Source of the DNA: Diplonema papillatum
Taxonomy: Eukaryota > Euglenozoa > Diplonemea > Diplonemida > Diplonemidae
Direction of reading: 5' to 3'
Length of the DNA: 64,000 bases
NCBI GenBank assembly: GCA_030068145.1
Contig: JAPJBO010000675.1
Coordinates: 62,001-126,000 of the forward strand
In this document: positions 1 through 10,824 of the stretch, in pieces
Layout of the letters: each line of letters begins with the position of its first letter
How positions within the stretch are numbered: position 1 is the first letter of the stretch
Translations under genes and position numbers: made by a program
Notes under the pieces: model-generated
The model's input: the letters and a program-made list of their open reading frames with translations, nothing else
Told to the model about the DNA's origin: nothing
The model's database searches: none

Positions 1-234
1 GCTGCCTACGCCCGTATTCTGCAGGCGTACCGTCCCACGGTCGACGCCTCGCTCTTCCAGCCGCTTTCCGCAGTCCTGCAGCGGGACCCTGCCGTCTTCC
101 TTCAAGAAAGGCGTGCGGTGGTGACTGGACAGACGGTGCAGACGGCAGACAGTCTCGCCGCCTTTCATGCTCTACTGAAGGAGCGATCGACCCGCCGTGA
201 CTTCTCAGACGGTAAAGCGAGAGAACCGGTCTAG
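1..234 (+). CDS. 3' end of an unidentified protein (partial)
   Basis: Frame 1 is open from the first base to a TAG at 232-234, giving 77 residues with no internal stop. The composition is protein-like, rich in Ala, Gln, Leu and Arg, with alternating hydrophobic and charged residues that suggest helices. The start lies off the left edge or in an upstream exon. I recognise no family. It is on the same strand as every other gene here, so it may be the last exon of the preceding gene. A spurious open frame in GC-rich DNA cannot be excluded. Confidence 0.4.
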   Translation, partial: AAYARILQAYRPTVDASLFQPLSAVLQRDPAVFLQERRAVVTGQTVQTADSLAAFHALLKERSTRRDFSDGKAREPV

Positions 235-1011
235 CCTTTGTCTCGCTCGTGAACTTCGGCTGTGCCCCTGTTCAGTCTCCGTTGGCAGCACGGGGGCTCG
301 TCCCCGATTACTCGAATGATGGAGGCGGTGAACTCGACGCTGGAGAAAGATACGGAGAGAGCTTTGAGCAGCATGAAGCTTCAGAAAGGCACTGTCCTGT
401 TCAAGCTTCAATTCTGACTGTGTCGAATCAATGGCCTGCCCGTGATCAAGGGGCTGAAGGTGAGGTACAAGGATTGGGCCTGCAAAACGGTGAATCTTCC
501 CCGCTAGTCTCCCCCCTCGTTCCGTGAAGGCAGAAAGACGTCTTCCATCAAAGGTTCCCCGGAGGAGTCTGGAACAATTGTCTTCCATCAAAGGTTCCCC
601 GGAGGAGTCTGGAACAATTGTTGACAAGTCTGCCACTTCACCGCCGAAGTGCCCACACACCCTTGATATCGTCCCCCTTTTTCATCACGCCACTTCCGTT
701 CACATAGGCTTGCGGGAGCGGGGTCCGGCAAATCTCGAAATCCACTCTGCCTCTCCGTTTCCGAACCATTGCTTCCAACGCGCGCTGGTCAATGGTACCC
801 GCGTCTCATTCTCAACACTTCGCAAGGTCCCGAGCCGCGTTCCCTTTGTTATTGCCCGCCAAACTGCCCCTTAGGCGTACGATGTCCAGCTTTGGAGCAA
901 CGTCCCGGGTGCAGCAACAACAGTCCCGACCGCTTTCGGTTCGCAAGACAACGTGTGGCGGGAGTGTCACGCGATCCTCGGCACCACCAGTTCCAAAAAG
1001 GCGCAGCCATA
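235..1011. other. Intergenic stretch with a perfect 40-bp tandem duplication
   Basis: No convincing gene is seen. Short open frames exist on both strands but lack protein-like composition or known motifs. The interval contains a perfect 40-bp direct duplication at 541-620. Pyrimidine-rich segments and several AG dinucleotides lie just upstream of the next gene; one AG sits a few bases before the ATG at 1012. Confidence 0.6.
541..620. repeat. Perfect 2 x 40-bp tandem duplication
   Basis: The 40 bases at 541-580 are repeated without mismatch at 581-620. A perfect copy in non-coding DNA implies a recent duplication or an assembly artefact. Confidence 0.95.
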
Positions 1012-4000
1012 ATGAGCAATACGAGTTTCCGTTCTGTGGCACTTGCTTTCAAGAAACGAGAAAAGAGAACACGCCAAAGCAGGCGGGGGGGGGCTGTGGT
1101 ACCAGGGCAAAAAGAGGTGTGCATGCCCGATGTCGTCGAGGGCACACGCGAGGGCCCCCTGTGCGTGTTGGCAGGACGAGTGCTTGGCTCGTCATGCGGG
1201 ATGTGCCTCGCCGTGCTCAAGGAAGGAGGCCGTGTTGACATATATGTGCCCTGCCCGCCTCCCGACGACCCTTTGGTCATTGCCGTGCAGATCGAAGTGA
1301 ACGTGCCCGACGCCTTGTGGCTCGTAAGCATTCCGGCCGACCGTGAACTGGAAGCAGACTGGCTGCTGTGCATAGGCCGGTCCGGCGACTTTGAGCTCAT
1401 ATCTGTCATCCCGCCTCAAGACGCCGACGATTCCGCGAGCAATGATCAGAACGGCCAAGACCCCACCATCGACGTACTCGCAAAGGGAAACTTGAGTGAA
1501 GCAGCCCGGGGGGTCGGCCATTTATGCGGCGAGAGCGGCACCCCGCAGATCAGCCTCGAGCCGTCGAATCACCTCCCGCCCGTGGTCGTGACGCACCGGG
1601 AGGGAACGTGCGCGTACAGCCGCCGCGGTGGGCAGGGGCGTGTGGCGCGTCGGCGCATCGTCGCCATCCCGTTGCTGCCGGCGTCGTTCTTGACCCTGTC
1701 GTTTCACAGGGTGAAGGGCCGGCGCGACGAGTTGAGCGAGAGCCCGCTTTCCTGCCGCATGCAGCTCTGGCCGGTCGCGGCGCGCGACCACGTGGGAGCG
1801 CCGCAACCGGCGTTGCAGGACATGCGGCCGCTTGCGCTGCTGCCGGCGGCGGACATCTTGACGGCCCAAGCTGTCTTCGACGAATCCTCCGTCCGGCTCC
1901 TGTCCGTTTCCGCGTCGGCAGTCAAAGACGGGGAGAGCCTGTTCACGCTGTCCGCCCTCATCGAAGAGAAGCTGGTCCCCCTCGACCCCTTCCCTGTGCA
2001 GCACGCGTTGCTCCTCGGGTTCAGGGAGAGGAACCACACCGCCGAACAGTGCCAATGGAGAGTGCGAAACGCAACACCCGCATCCATCATCACCGGTCTG
2101 ACCGTCGGGAAGATGGACGGCGTGGTCATCACCGGCGCTGGCAAAGTCTCTCTTTACAGCAATCGCGGCTGTGAGTGCGTGTTCGACGCACAGACGTTGC
2201 CGGGTGTCCGATCTCTTGAAGAGCTCGGGGCGCCGGTGGCTGTCGACGTGAGCTTTCCGCTCGCCGCCGACGAAAGTCGCGCGGCGGCCGTCGTCTGCGT
2301 TCTGACCGACACGGACGCGTTGCTGACGCTCCAAGTCGCCGAGCTTTGGACCGCCGACAAGAAGCCGCGGAGATACATCGCGATGGACCCGCTGCACCTG
2401 CAGCGGAATGCATTCGACCCCCAGTTCGCCGACGATCCTGAGGGGGATTCCGGGTATCGAAGGTCGAAACTGAAACCATCCGCTTGGGGGACAAGCGCCG
2501 GCTTGGCGACCATGCAAACCCACGGGGGGACCGGTGAGTATACCTGCGTGGTGTGGGACACGTGGAAGGGTGCCATCGCGCGGTGCGGCGACGCCGAAAC
2601 CTTCCCGCTGCCGGGGAAGACGCACCAGGTCGCACACGGGACGCTGGGCACCGTGCAGGCGTGCGCGTTCACGCCCCGGCCGGGAGCGGCGTCCGGCGCG
2701 CTCGCGGCCACCGCGGCCGGGCGGCTGGCGCGGCTGGTCGTCGCGCACGCGCTGCTGCCGGGGATCGGTGCCCCCGCGCCCTTGCCGTCGCTGCCGGCGC
2801 TTTTCCACGCGAACGGCCGCGTGTTTCTGGCGTACGACACCGGTACGTCGGTCCTGTCCCTCGCCGACCTCACCTTCACCAGCACCGCCGACCTCGAGGC
2901 GAGCCGACTGCTTGCGTGCTGCGAATCGGGGCCGTATACTCTGCTCGCGTTGTCGAGTAAAGTCACGGTTCTGGCGGGCGACCTCGCCGAGGTGTCGAGC
3001 GTCCCCCACGAGACCGGGCTGGCGGTCGGATTCGCGCACGCGGGGGGGCCCGCCTATGTCGCGGCCGCGAGGGGGGACGAGCTCTCGTTCTTCGCCCTGG
3101 ATCCGGCGGACGGCCGCGTGCGCGCGTGCGGGGCGGCCGTACGGCTGCCAGGGCACCCGTCGGTGCTCGAGCCAGCTGCGGGCGGGGGCGGGCTTCAAGG
3201 CGGGCTCCAAGGCGAGCTTCAGCCCGCTGTTTACGCGGGGTTTTGGGACCGGAACGACGTGCACGTAGTGCGCGGCGGGCAGAGCCGAGCGGCCGCCCGG
3301 CTCGGCGGGAGCGTGCGGTCGATCTGCTGCTTCGGCGCGTCGGTCTGCGTGCTGGCGCTCGACGGGTTCGTTTCGCTGCTCCGCGCGGACGCGGAGGGAG
3401 GGGACACGGCGCACGTCTTGTGCAGGGTCAGGGTCGCAGACCCGCACTGCATCATGCGGCGGCTGGGGGCGGCCGAGGCGTGGTGCGGAGAAGACATCAT
3501 AAGAGTCACCGGCACGCGTGTGACGTGCACCGCGGTCTCATCCCGGGCGCGTTCGTTCTGCCCCGTCGGCGATTTCGACGCCGCCAGGCAGGCCGTGTGG
3601 GCGGTGGAGCACAATGGCGGCCACGCGCTGTGGATCGGGAGTCTGTCCGAAGCGAGGTGGGCCGCGCACGACGTCACCGCCGACCTGCAGGCGGCCGTCG
3701 TCGCGGTCGCGTCGACCGACCGGTTCGTGGCCGTCGTCACCAAAACCAACGACGGCGCCCAGCTGCTCCTTCGGACGTCGAACAACCTCAAAAAACCCCT
3801 CTCCCGCGTCGGCATCCCCGAGTTCCGCGACGCCGACGTCCTCACGTTCGCAGCCGCACCCGCCGGTGCCGGCGCCCCCGAAACCGACAGCTTCCTCGTG
3901 ACCCTCACCGTCTCCCGCCCGTCCGGCGCTGTGCTCGTGCAGTGGCGCGTCACGGCACAACTTTTCGGATTGGACGACGCGCCCGCCGTCAAAATAGCTC

Positions 4001-4599
4001 CCGTGGCCGTGCAACCCCTGGGGAACGGGGGGGGCGGAGCTGTGGGGGTTTGGAAGGGGGCGACGTACGCCGCCGTTGCAAATGAGGCCGAGCGGCGCAG
4101 CTTCGGTGTCTTGCACTTGGACACCAAGCTGACGTCCGAAACGTCAGGTCCAGTCGTCTGCATCCAGTTCGCGGAGCCTGACGTGATGCTGGCTTGCATA
4201 GCTTTCGCGCGGACAGACGTGATGCGGTATGACGCGGCCACAGGATTGTACGTGCGACTGAGCCACTGCGGCCCGGGACCGCTCACGAGGGCGGTGCCCT
4301 GCGGCGGCGGCGGAGTGCTCGTGGCTTCGCTATTGTCCAAGAAATCAGGGGCGTTGTTGCACCGCGTTGCGGTGCGTGGTGGGCCCCCGCCGGAGTCTGA
4401 CGCCGGGTGTCCTTCCCCCTTCGCCGGGCCCCCACCGGTGCCCCTCCCCGCCTCTGCCGCCCTGCACGCCGTGTCCGTGCGCGCCGAAGCGCTGCCCGGG
4501 CTGCCTTCTTCCATCCTCCCGCTTTCAGACTCGCGTGTGCTTGCGCTCGGCTCCTTCGGGGCGGTCGTTGTCTGTTTTGGAATGGAACCGGAAGCCTAG
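1012..4599 (+). CDS. Large single-exon protein, possibly beta-propeller (DDB1/CPSF-A-like?)
   Basis: This uninterrupted frame of 1195 codons starts at ATG 1012 and ends at TAG 4597. A second in-frame ATG at 1123 is also plausible: codons 1012-1120 are less GC-rich in third position and include a run of G, so translation may start there (1158 residues). The protein has no membrane segment. Most of it consists of short beta-strand-like blocks rich in Val, Ala, Gly and Leu separated by Gly/Pro/Asp turns, as in WD40-like or DDB1/CPSF-A beta-propeller proteins. Total length is close to DDB1 (about 1140 residues). A stretch near residue 1020 (V-A-N-E-A-E-R-R-S-F-G-V-L) resembles the turn before the CPSF_A region, but this is weak. 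Function is not assigned. The long antisense frame at 1522-3447 is a GC-bias shadow. Confidence 0.65.
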   Translation: MSNTSFRSVALAFKKREKRTRQSRRGGAVVPGQKEVCMPDVVEGTREGPLCVLAGRVLGSSCGMCLAVLKEGGRVDIYVPCPPPDDPLVIAVQIEVNVPDALWLVSIPADRELEADWLLCIGRSGDFELISVIPPQDADDSASNDQNGQDPTIDVLAKGNLSEAARGVGHLCGESGTPQISLEPSNHLPPVVVTHREGTCAYSRRGGQGRVARRRIVAIPLLPASFLTLSFHRVKGRRDELSESPLSCRMQLWPVAARDHVGAPQPALQDMRPLALLPAADILTAQAVFDESSVRLLSVSASAVKDGESLFTLSALIEEKLVPLDPFPVQHALLLGFRERNHTAEQCQWRVRNATPASIITGLTVGKMDGVVITGAGKVSLYSNRGCECVFDAQTLPGVRSLEELGAPVAVDVSFPLAADESRAAAVVCVLTDTDALLTLQVAELWTADKKPRRYIAMDPLHLQRNAFDPQFADDPEGDSGYRRSKLKPSAWGTSAGLATMQTHGGTGEYTCVVWDTWKGAIARCGDAETFPLPGKTHQVAHGTLGTVQACAFTPRPGAASGALAATAAGRLARLVVAHALLPGIGAPAPLPSLPALFHANGRVFLAYDTGTSVLSLADLTFTSTADLEASRLLACCESGPYTLLALSSKVTVLAGDLAEVSSVPHETGLAVGFAHAGGPAYVAAARGDELSFFALDPADGRVRACGAAVRLPGHPSVLEPAAGGGGLQGGLQGELQPAVYAGFWDRNDVHVVRGGQSRAAARLGGSVRSICCFGASVCVLALDGFVSLLRADAEGGDTAHVLCRVRVADPHCIMRRLGAAEAWCGEDIIRVTGTRVTCTAVSSRARSFCPVGDFDAARQAVWAVEHNGGHALWIGSLSEARWAAHDVTADLQAAVVAVASTDRFVAVVTKTNDGAQLLLRTSNNLKKPLSRVGIPEFRDADVLTFAAAPAGAGAPETDSFLVTLTVSRPSGAVLVQWRVTAQLFGLDDAPAVKIAPVAVQPLGNGGGGAVGVWKGATYAAVANEAERRSFGVLHLDTKLTSETSGPVVCIQFAEPDVMLACIAFARTDVMRYDAATGLYVRLSHCGPGPLTRAVPCGGGGVLVASLLSKKSGALLHRVAVRGGPPPESDAGCPSPFAGPPPVPLPASAALHAVSVRAEALPGLPSSILPLSDSRVLALGSFGAVVVCFGMEPEA

Positions 4600-5610
4600 C
4601 GCTAGGTGGGCCAAGCTTCGCCCGTGCCGCCAGCTTCCGTCGTCCCTCTTTCAACTTCTCCCTCGGAGTCACTTTGGAATAGACACGGACACCTCGTGCA
4701 CGGTGTAGTCGATTCATGCTATAGCCGGAGGTGGTAGGAAAGTGTCGATGGGGACCTCCTCGGCCCGCAATTTCAACTGTGACGTCCGCGATCGTGGCTG
4801 CCACCTCGATCCCGCCTTCACGAGGAACAGATCCATGGCGCCTCCAACCGTCAAGCGCCTTCGCGAACGGCAGCAGCCCAACTGCGGTCGTACGCAAGCG
4901 GCTTGGACTCAGGCATTTCGCCAGGCCTCGCGTTTTGAATGCTGCTGATTGACTACGCTCTTGCCCTTGGGCGAACCGCCTCTTCTTCTACCATCACCGA
5001 CCTGATGCGCTGTTCTGCAGTGCTCATGCCCCGAGCCCTTTGGGGCTCGACTATCCTCCTCACCCATCGCCGTTTTACACGCGCGGCGGCGATGACCTTG
5101 TGCAAAGGTTTTTGTTCCTTCGTAGATGTTTTCCGGCGCAGACGTGCCGTCTTCTCCTTCATTTCCTCTTTCGCTTGAAACGTGCTGGCGGCGAGTCGGT
5201 GAAGACGATGTCTTGCGGTGAATCGACCACAAGAACTGTTTAAAAATATGGAAGTCGTCCGCTATGAACGGCTGGACGAGAAGATCTGACCGAGCTTGGC
5301 TATATTTTGCGTGAAGATTCTCAAACTCTTCACTTGTGAGGATCCTCGAAACTCTTCACTACAAAGAAGTCAGCGCACAGGTGTACATGCCAAACTAGGA
5401 CAACCACATCGCTAGGGCGCAACCCGGGCTTCTTGCCGTGGCTGTTCTCGGCTAAAGCTAGTGGCCCGATAGATCCAGTGCCCTGAAGAACGCATTCATC
5501 TAAACTGGGTTCTGATTTAGAAGCGATCCATAATCCGTGGTAGCATCACATGGCTTCTCTGCACACCAGCTGATGAAATTTATCTGCATATCAGGACTCT
5601 TCCAAAAGAC
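4600..5610. other. Intergenic stretch
   Basis: This follows the stop of the large gene. Short frames occur on both strands (for example 4731-4952 + and 4909-5232 -), but none has recognisable motifs and they overlap each other. No element of the dispersed repeat families was seen. A near-duplicate phrase about an ATTCTCAAACTCTTCACT-type motif recurs at about 5316-5360. Confidence 0.5.
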
Positions 5611-6012
5611 ATGGTGCTCCACGTGCCACGGCATCAACTGAATGTCTGCGCGGAGCTGAATGGAAAGAAGGTGAACATCGAGCTGATGTTCACGGCTCGG
5701 CCTTCGGTTCGAGAGTTCATCGACGCCGCCGAGGCTTTCATGAATTCGGAGCTCGCCATTCGTAGCGACCTGCGAGAGGGCCCGGCACATCACTTCAAGG
5801 TGCACCGGATCAGCATCTTCGACAAGGGACTAGCCATGTGGCTTGACCTGACGACCGGGAGTCAGCTCGAATCTTTCAGCCAAACCTACGCGTTCCAATG
5901 GCAGGGCGGACCGTTTCTTAGATGCGAGTCCGTTCAAGATTTGCCCTGTCCAATGCCGCCCACGTATCACGCCGCGATGCCTGTGCGACCAGTCGTTGTG
6001 GAAGGGAGGTAG
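5611..6012 (+). CDS. Small protein with a protist-type N-terminal domain (W-x-D-L ... Y-x-F-Q)
   Basis: The frame runs from ATG 5611 to TAG 6010 and encodes 133 residues. It starts with hydrophobic/basic strand-like sequence, has a helical middle (about residues 30-55) and then the pattern M-W-L-D-L-T-T-G-S-Q-L followed by Y-A-F-Q near residues 72-95. This W-x-D-L/QL/Y-x-FQ pattern is, from memory, found at the N-terminus of longer EF-hand or coiled-coil proteins of protists. The tail after residue 115 is proline-rich and poorly conserved in character. A GT at about 5965 (C-C-A-C then GTATCA) could be a splice donor, so this may be the first exon of a longer gene, but no following exon was identified. 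Function is unknown. Confidence 0.5.
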   Translation: MVLHVPRHQLNVCAELNGKKVNIELMFTARPSVREFIDAAEAFMNSELAIRSDLREGPAHHFKVHRISIFDKGLAMWLDLTTGSQLESFSQTYAFQWQGGPFLRCESVQDLPCPMPPTYHAAMPVRPVVVEGR

Positions 6013-7148
6013 CTCTCCATCTATGGAAGACATTGCTTCCGACGCGTGGCCGTTCAAGCAGTTGCCATGCCTACGCACCCCGCCGCGATGTGCAGCCAGT
6101 CGTTGTTCATCCTCTGCGCGCATGTTCAGCCTTACGCAATACGACCACCGAAGGACGGTGCCTTTTTTCACCGGTCTTCGCAGAATTGTCGTAATCTATT
6201 AGACAATGATCCCACCGCACAGCGCGTCCTGTCGCCCTGGACACCAGCAACACCTTTCATAATTAACCTCAAAAAACGGGACCACCTTGCCTTGGAATGC
6301 GTAAAGCGCGGAGCCTCGCTTATCACAGGCAAGCCGTGTCCATACGTGCGCGGGTTCAGCACCTAACCCAGACCTGAGCAAGCCTATGTCCTAGTTCCCA
6401 AAATGCTGAATACTGTTGTGTATTGTTTAGCAGCAGCAAACGGATTGCTGCTTGCTCTCTACCTAGCTGCATGAGCGGTTAGCGAGCGGATAGTGTACCA
6501 CGTGATTAGAGACCTTCTTGCAGCATATGCTTCACCCGTGACCAGGGACTTTCACGCTTCTTTTCGGAAACGTCAAACCGAGCGGGAGTGATCAGGTTGG
6601 AAGCCTCAGCGGAAACCTGAGAAATTGGAAGTGGCGATCACCCCCAGGGAACGCAGAGCCTACGCCTGCACCGAAACTCTCTCCCGGAATCGCTGCGACT
6701 CGGAGTTGGGCCTGCAAAGCAAACAGCAAGATCAAATAATGCGCTGGCGCACCTCGCTTCCATTTTGCCGATTGCGCCTAGGGTTTGAGCACCAACCACA
6801 GCCGAAAATGCAAAATAAACAAGAATACAATCGCAGGACGCCCCCCTCCCCGAAACGGGAGCTGAGGAGAAACAAGCGGTGGGGGCGCGGGAACGAGAAG
6901 CAAGAACAACACCCCTTCTTCGTGTTGTGTGTCCGACACGGAGAGCGGTCGTCGGGGCGGTGGGTGGTCGCCGCATCCTCGGAACGATCTCCGCGAATTT
7001 TCGCAGGGAGGGAAGTGGCGTCATTCAGCTGTGCCCGTTACTCGTGCGAGACAGGCCGGTAGTAGAGTACGGCAGTACAGCCTCACTCCTCGCAGGCAGC
7101 CTGTGCGTATACCGGCGGCAGGGCCCGAGGGGGGGAGGGTGAGAGAGG
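6013..7148. other. Intergenic stretch / 5' leader of the MORN gene
   Basis: No supported gene. About 30 bases at 5971-6003 recur in diverged form at 6081-6109 (CGCCGCGATG...CCAGTCGTTGT), a small local duplication overlapping the end of the preceding frame. Several CAG triplets at 7060-7100 precede the ATG at 7149 and could serve as splice acceptors for a leader. Confidence 0.5.
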
Positions 7149-9430
7149 ATGGAAGATCCGCCGATCGAGTTGACGGACAGCGTAGACCACCGCCAGCAGG
7201 TCTCCTTCGGGAAGCCGGTCGCGACGTTTCTGGTGCGGTGTCGCAAGCGGGCTCGGCTGACGCTGAAGCTCCTGGAGAACAACACGGCCGGGCGGTGCTG
7301 CCTGTACGCGAGCACCGAGCGCGTGCCCACCGAAGTCAACGCCCTGTGGCGCGTCGAAGACGCCAACACGGAGAAGACCATCGTCATCCTCCCGGCGGAC
7401 CCGCACTTCAACGTCGACGAGCTGTACGTTTCCGTCGTGTACCAGCCCAAATCCGGGGTGAGCTTCGTCACGATCTCATATTCGGTGGCGGTGCAGTACA
7501 CGGCCCGGTGGACGGTGGCGTCGGGGCATGTGTATGAGGGCGAGTGGAACTTGGATGCGAAGCACGGAAAGGGCACTGCGTGGTATCCGAATGGGGATGT
7601 GTACATGGGGGATTGGCGGGACAACGAAAAAGACGGCGTCGGGACGTACACGTGGGCGGACGGGAAGAGCTACGAAGGTGACTGGCGGCTGGCGAAGCGT
7701 AACGGGAAGGGCACCCTGGTGCGGTTGAACGGGACTCGGTACGAAGGCGAGTGGCGGGACAACGTGAAGGAGGGCACCGGCCATTGCGCGTACCCGGACG
7801 GCACGTCGTACGAGGGCGCGTGGTCGAACAACAAGCGGTGCGGGAAGGGCACGTTCCGGTACGCCAACGGCACCTTGCTCGCGGGGCAGTGGGAGAATGA
7901 CCAGCTGGTCTCCGCTGCGGTGGTGACGTTCACGGACGGGACCGTGTACAGGGGCGACTGGAGGATGGACGAACGCGACGGCACGGGCGTCTACACCAAC
8001 TTGAAGAAGGAAACGTACTGCGGCGCGTGGGCCGCGGGGAAGCGGCACGGGGAAGGCTCGCTCACGCTGCCGACGGGCGTCGTGTTCACCGGGCAGTGGG
8101 TCGACGACGTGCGGGTGCAGGACCCGGCGGCCGGCGTCTTCCGATACCCCTCGGGGGACAGCTATTCCGGGGACTGGGACGACGAGAAGTACACCCGCTG
8201 CGGCGAGGGGACGTGCGCGTACGCGAGCGGGGTGACGTACACCGGCAGCTGGGTGCACGACAAGCAGAACGGCGAAGGGTCGAAGACTTTCCCCAACGGC
8301 GACGCGTCGGTCGGGCTCTTCGCCGACAACGAGCGCTTCGGGCGCGGCAAGTGCACGTACGCGAACGGCGACGTGTACGACGGGGACTGGTCGTACGACA
8401 AGCCGCACGGGCACGGCGAAATGCGGTTCAGCAGCGGCGACGTGTATCTCGGCGCGTGGGAGCGCGGCCGGCGCGTCGGGCAGGGGCAGGTGGTGTACAA
8501 GAACGGGACGAAGTACGCCGGGGAGTGGAGCGAGGACCAGCCCTGCGGCGAGGGCTCGTGCGAGTACGCGGACGACGCCGAAGCGGGCGGGGTGTACGTC
8601 GGGAACTGGGCCGAAGGGTGCCGGAACGGGAAGGGGAAGATGAAGTACCCCAACGGCGACGAGTTCACCGGCGTGTGGCAGGACGACGCGAGGCTGGACG
8701 GGAAAGGGATGATGCACTACTCCAACGGCGACGTGTACACCGGTTCGTGGAAGAACCACCACAGAGACGGCAAGGGCGCCTGCCAATACGCCGACGGCTC
8801 CGAGTACAACGGCGCGTGGGAGGAGGACGCGCCGCACGGGGAAGCGACCCTGCGGCTGCCCAACGGCGACCTCTTCACGGGCACGTGGGAGCACGGAAAG
8901 CGCCTCGACGGCTTGGCCAAATACGCCTTCGCGAACGGCCCGAAAGACTCCTCCGGCTACCCGACGCTGGCTGACGAGTACCAGGGCCACATGGTCGATG
9001 GCATCATGCACGGACACGGCGTTTACACGTTTGCCTTTCTTCTAATTTTGCTTTCCCAGTTTTAGCCACACGTATAGTGCGAGGAAGCTGAACCGCCCGA
9101 GTAGGACATGAGTAGTTGCCACAGGCAACCCCATGTCCAGGATTTGAATTCCCGGTAGTGTGGTCATCGAAAAACACCGTACATTTTCCCTTCTTCCTCC
9201 TGCTCTCGGTGTGCGGGTTTCTGAAAGCACACAAATTACGTACGAAGTCCAGCTTGAGACGAATCCACCATATAAGAAAACTGGGTGCCGCACGGTAAGA
9301 AAGGCCCGCAACACCGGCAGCCCAGGCTGCTGGAACTAGCTTTTACTTCCGCGCATTCTTCTCACACAGGTACGCTGACGGCACGAAGTATGAAGGCGAG
9401 TTCGTCAACGGACAACTCTGCACTCCCTGA
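7149..9430 (+). CDS. MORN-repeat protein (two exons, about 22 repeats)
   Basis: Exon 1 is 7149-9028 and exon 2 is 9370-9430, giving 646 residues. The intron (9029-9369, GTTTGC...ACAG) is phase 2. Splicing turns the broken last repeat into an intact MORN unit followed by a short tail and TGA, which strongly supports the model. The first ~115 residues are a beta-rich region without repeats. From there to the C-terminus come about 22 MORN units of 22-24 residues with the core Y-x-G-x-W followed by G-x-G-x-x-x-Y. Units near residues 385 (A-S-V-G-L-F) and 620 (E-Y-Q-G-H-M) are degenerate. MORN proteins act at membranes, cytoskeleton or flagella, as scaffolds or phosphoinositide binders; there is no catalytic domain here. 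The antisense frame at 7476-9017 is a shadow of the repeats. Confidence 0.92.
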
Positions 9431-10824
9431 GGTAGTGCGGCGCTGTTAGGTTGTTGTTCGGTCGCAGCTTATTCCGGTCTGCCCGCCCCAGGCAGAAAGT
9501 CTTCATGGCTCGACCTCTGACGGAAGAGGCGAGAAAGGCGGCGCAGCAACGCGATATATTCCTACACAAGCGATCTTTGCAACGAGTTGATTGCCGTCAA
9601 ACCTTCGAGAGCCCGCTGTTCGGCTTGCGTTGCTCGATGTACGATCCTCCTCCGGGTCCCACTTCGTGTATGAGGGGTGACTCCGCTCAGAACTAGACCA
9701 CGATACACACACCCGGGGGGGTGTCCCAGGTAGTCTCCTGCGTGACTGCACCAGTGGTGGTCCTGCAGCCTCTATGACAGCGGCATCTAGGGGTCGAGCT
9801 GAGTATTGCACCCCATGGCGCGGGCAAGCAGCAGGGTCGCGATGTTCTGCAAAATACGCAAAGTCGCAAACCCCTAAAAAAAAATGCCGAACCGGTTAAA
9901 ACCTGAGACAGGCAGGGATGCTGTTAAGTGGCATCCTCCGGTAAAGCACAGCGGGTAACCCTTCACACTGCTTATCGCTAGTTGATTGAAGCGTCTTCCA
10001 GCCACTCAGCAGGCAAAGAAAACGCACCCCCTGCGAAGGCGTTCTCAGAAAGAGCTTGCCCAGTATTGGTTCCTTCGGATTGTTCCTTGCGCGGTCGTAG
10101 AGCAACCTCACACCCGTCCGATGGACACCTGAAGGCAGCAGCCTTTTCTTTTTTTGGCTCACCCGTCCCGAGTCATCAAAACGCCGGCGTGATCCTTGCG
10201 GCCGGTGCGGAGTTTACGCCGGCGCACCTCAACTTACTTAAATAGCCTGTACGTGTGCATCCCCTCACTTCTTCTCTCTCTCTCTCTCGCTTTCTCTCTC
10301 CGTCTCCTTCGATGTTCTTGATGGTTCGAGGAACAAAAACAGGAAACGGCGGTTTGCTTCAGGAGTTCTCTTCATTTTAGCGCCGTTTTCAAAACCCGCG
10401 TGCTCCCGACGAGGAAATATATCGCAACGCTGGCCTGTCATCGTTCGCGAACCCAGACCCAACTGAACAAAGGACCCCACTTCGACTGTTGCGAGCGGGA
10501 AACTTGAGCACCACCGACTTCTTCCGTGGTGACACATTCTCGATGCTAGCGGAACTCGCCTGCTGGTGGTGAGTTTCATTAAGTACGCTGCCAAGTACGA
10601 ATTTAACAAAATAGGAACATAAGCATTGGAGACTGCACAGCAAAAGCGGGAGATAAAGAGTCCGGGCCGGTACCTGGCTGTGCTGCGCGCTCATCTCCCC
10701 GCGTGCTCTGACTTGGAGCCGGGAAAAGTTGGCCTTTGTTGTGCTGGGCTGCCTACGTCTTTTCGGCACCCAACTCCGTCGATTAGGGAACCGTCAGCGG
10801 GATAAGTCGGTGTGAACGTTTGCG
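9431..10824. other. Intergenic stretch with a doubtful small ORF
   Basis: An ATG frame at 9505-9696 (+, 63 residues) follows a pyrimidine-rich CAG acceptor-like site. Its first half is charged and helical (E-E-A-R-K-A-A-Q-Q-R-D), but I recognise no family and its second half is unremarkable, so I leave it as a possible short exon only. A 20-base CT-rich run lies at 10270-10305. The rest shows no structure that I can name. Confidence 0.45.

Noticed and set aside
1522-3447. 641-codon open frame on the - strand
   Set aside because: It lies wholly opposite the large + gene, is Arg/Gly/Pro-rich and reflects high GC in third codon positions.
7476-9017. 513-codon - strand frame with regular Val/Pro/Arg repeats
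   Set aside because: The periodicity mirrors the MORN repeats on the + strand; no independent motif.
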